64,000 bases of DNA from contig NZ_JAKEIP010000011.1 in NCBI RefSeq assembly GCF_021474425.1, positions 1 through 64,000 on the forward strand, in the 5' to 3' direction. A model generated the notes under the pieces. The model searched no databases and was not told where the DNA came from. It worked only from the letters and a program-made list of their open reading frames with translations. A program made the position numbers and the translations under genes. The DNA is from Streptomyces muensis (GTDB lineage: Bacteria; Actinomycetota; Actinomycetes; Streptomycetales; Streptomycetaceae). Positions 62,555 through 64,000 of this stretch are shown here, piece by piece; position 1 is the stretch's first letter, and each line of letters opens with the position of its first letter.

Positions 62555-64000
62555 ATGTGTACTTCGCATGCCCACGACCAGGGCGAGGCCGCGCAGGCCG
62601 CCGCCGGAAGACGTGGTTTCCTGCGGGCCACGGCGCTGCTCGGCGCCGCCGCCACCGCCTCGGTCGCACTGCCGACCGTGGCCGAAGCGGCATCCGCGGA
62701 CGACTGGCGGCCCGACCCGGAAAGCCGTCGCTTCACGCTCGCCGTGATGCCGGACACCCAGTACCTCTTCGACGGGCCGAGCATCGACAAGGCGCCGGTC
62801 GAGGCGTCGCTGCGGTATCTGCTGGAGCACGGCCGCAAGGAGAACATCGTCTTCCTGTCGCACCTCGGCGACCTCACCCAGAACGGTTCCCAGCCCGAGG
62901 TCGCCGCGATCAGCGAGGCCTTCCGGCTGCTGGACCGGCGGGGCGTGGGCTACAGCGTGCTCGCCGGCAACCACGACGTGAAGTCGTCGACGGACGACCA
63001 GCGCGGTGCGACGCCGTATCTGGACGCCTTCGGGCCGAAGCGGTTCCGGGGGAAGAGGACCTTCGGGGGTGCCTCCCCGGACGGCTACAACAGCTTCCAC
63101 CTCTTCAGGGCCGCCGGACGTGAGTGGATGGTGCTGGCGCTGGACTGGCGGCTGTCGGCGAAGGGTTACGCCTGGGCGAAGGACGTCCTGGCCCGGCATT
63201 CGAAGACGCCGGTCATCCTCACCACCCATGAGCTGGTCGTCGGGGACGACTCCCTGTCGGCGTACGGGCAGCAGTTGTGGGACCGGCTGATCGACGACCA
63301 CGACCAGATCTTCCTCACCCTGAACGGGCACTACTGGCCCGCCGCCCGGGCGACCCGCGAGAACGCCGCCGGGAACGACGTACACCTGCATCTGACGAAC
63401 TACCAGAACCGCTACTTCGGCGGCGCGGCGATGATCCGCCTGTACCGCTTCGACCTCGACCGGAACGTCATCGACGTGGAGACGGTCTCGCCGTGGATCC
63501 TCGGCCGGGCCGCCAAGGGCCTCAACGAGCTGGAGCGGCAGGAGATAGAACTCAGCGGTGACGCCGACCGGTTCAGCGTCGGCATCGACTTCGCCGACCG
63601 CTTCTCCGGCTTCGCCCCGGTGCCGGCCCGCCCGGCCCGCCCCGCGTCGAGGATGCTGATCCCGGGCACGGTGGCGTACTGGCGCTTCGAGCGGCCGGTG
63701 GAGGGCAGCACGGTCCGTGACCTCTCCGGACGCGGAAACGACCTCTCCCTCGTCACCGTGGGCGGCGGCGAGCTGGGCTGGTCCGCCGACCACCACCCCG
63801 ACCAGCCCGGGCACGGCAGCCTGGAGTTCCAGGGTTTCAAGTCGCCGTTGAAGGGCGCGTACCTGCGGACGGTCGACGGGGCGCCGCTCAACTCGGCGAT
63901 GTTCAGGGACGGTTACACCATCGAGGCGTTCTACCGTCTCCCCGCCGACTGGGACCCGGACCACAACGCCTGGTCCGGCCTGGTCAGCCGTACGGGCACC
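62555..64000 (+). CDS. exported metallophosphoesterase with LamG-like domain, 3' end outside window
   Basis: 482 residues seen, no stop before the window end. ATG at 62555 after GGAG. A twin-arginine start (GRRGFLRATALLG) and a cleavable hydrophobic segment ending VAEAASA indicate Tat export. Phosphoesterase motifs: VMPDTQYLFD (D-x-Q variant), LGDLTQNG, AGNHDVKS, TTHELV and NGHYWP. From ~residue 370 a concanavalin/LamG-type fold begins (GTVAYWRFERPVEGSTVRDL). Relatives act on extracellular phosphate esters. It follows the beta-galactosidase by 33 bases. Confidence 0.85.
   Translation, partial: MCTSHAHDQGEAAQAAAGRRGFLRATALLGAAATASVALPTVAEAASADDWRPDPESRRFTLAVMPDTQYLFDGPSIDKAPVEASLRYLLEHGRKENIVFLSHLGDLTQNGSQPEVAAISEAFRLLDRRGVGYSVLAGNHDVKSSTDDQRGATPYLDAFGPKRFRGKRTFGGASPDGYNSFHLFRAAGREWMVLALDWRLSAKGYAWAKDVLARHSKTPVILTTHELVVGDDSLSAYGQQLWDRLIDDHDQIFLTLNGHYWPAARATRENAAGNDVHLHLTNYQNRYFGGAAMIRLYRFDLDRNVIDVETVSPWILGRAAKGLNELERQEIELSGDADRFSVGIDFADRFSGFAPVPARPARPASRMLIPGTVAYWRFERPVEGSTVRDLSGRGNDLSLVTVGGGELGWSADHHPDQPGHGSLEFQGFKSPLKGAYLRTVDGAPLNSAMFRDGYTIEAFYRLPADWDPDHNAWSGLVSRTGT

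Overview
The window is chromosomal DNA of a Streptomyces or close relative. Evidence seen: very high GC throughout with third-position GC bias; many GTG starts and one TTG start; tightly overlapped genes (ATGA, GTGA, TGATG); Tat-type signal peptides; CUT1 sugar importers that lack their own ATPase; and two copies of an intergenic repeat family I remember as common in Streptomyces genomes. I count 56 intact or edge-cut genes plus two gene remnants. No rRNA, tRNA, CRISPR array or complete transposase was seen. No gene-free stretch exceeds 300 bases; the longest (25199-25477, 26153-26434, 45295-45591) are described through the sites they hold.

Layout. 1-420: end of a small protein gene. 586-3310: a TetR regulator divergent from a PAP2-like membrane protein and an EamA transporter, separated by a striking array of eight 16-bp repeats. 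3329-6840: an exported phospholipase C divergent from an MHS-type transporter. 6885-19020: a sugar-acid locus. On the minus strand are a sugar-acid kinase fused to a PdxA-type dehydrogenase, a DeoR regulator and an SDR. On the plus strand are a five-gene Dpp/Opp-type importer, an aldo/keto reductase, an HpcH/HpaI aldolase and a sialidase-fold protein. Both arms start from one region carrying twin palindromes.

19021-32976: an aldehyde and aromatic module. A zinc alcohol dehydrogenase and a Tat-exported molybdenum aldehyde oxidoreductase (PaoABC type) with its XdhC/PaoD maturation factor form one minus-strand run. A VanA/VanB-type Rieske demethylase, an IclR regulator and a two-permease ABC importer follow. 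Together they could import a methoxylated aromatic acid, oxidise the aldehyde form, demethylate it and deal with the formaldehyde released (inference). In the middle lie fused remnants of a divergent tetR-MFS pair and a solo insertion-sequence end.

32945-41036: an alpha-glucan locus: secreted GH87-like alpha-1,3-glucanase, GH13 alpha-glucosidase, AglEFG-type importer and a LacI regulator. 41130-43568: an orphan MmyB-type sensor domain divergent from an XRE regulator and an ImmA/IrrE-like metallopeptidase gene that carries a TTA (bldA) codon. 43595-43763: a 169-bp palindromic MITE that supplies the stop codon of an Sfp-type phosphopantetheinyl transferase, which is coupled to a metallophosphoesterase. 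45592-48577: an orphan ATP-grasp enzyme and a GH18 chitinase with a DasR-like site.

48787-64000: a glycan-foraging locus. Minus strand: DeoR regulator, GH4, GH38 and GH29 enzymes. Plus strand: PfkB kinase, CUT1 importer, GH2 beta-galactosidase and an exported metallophosphoesterase with a LamG-like domain cut by the window end. Overall this is an accessory, catabolism-rich stretch of three or four import-plus-hydrolysis modules with local regulators.
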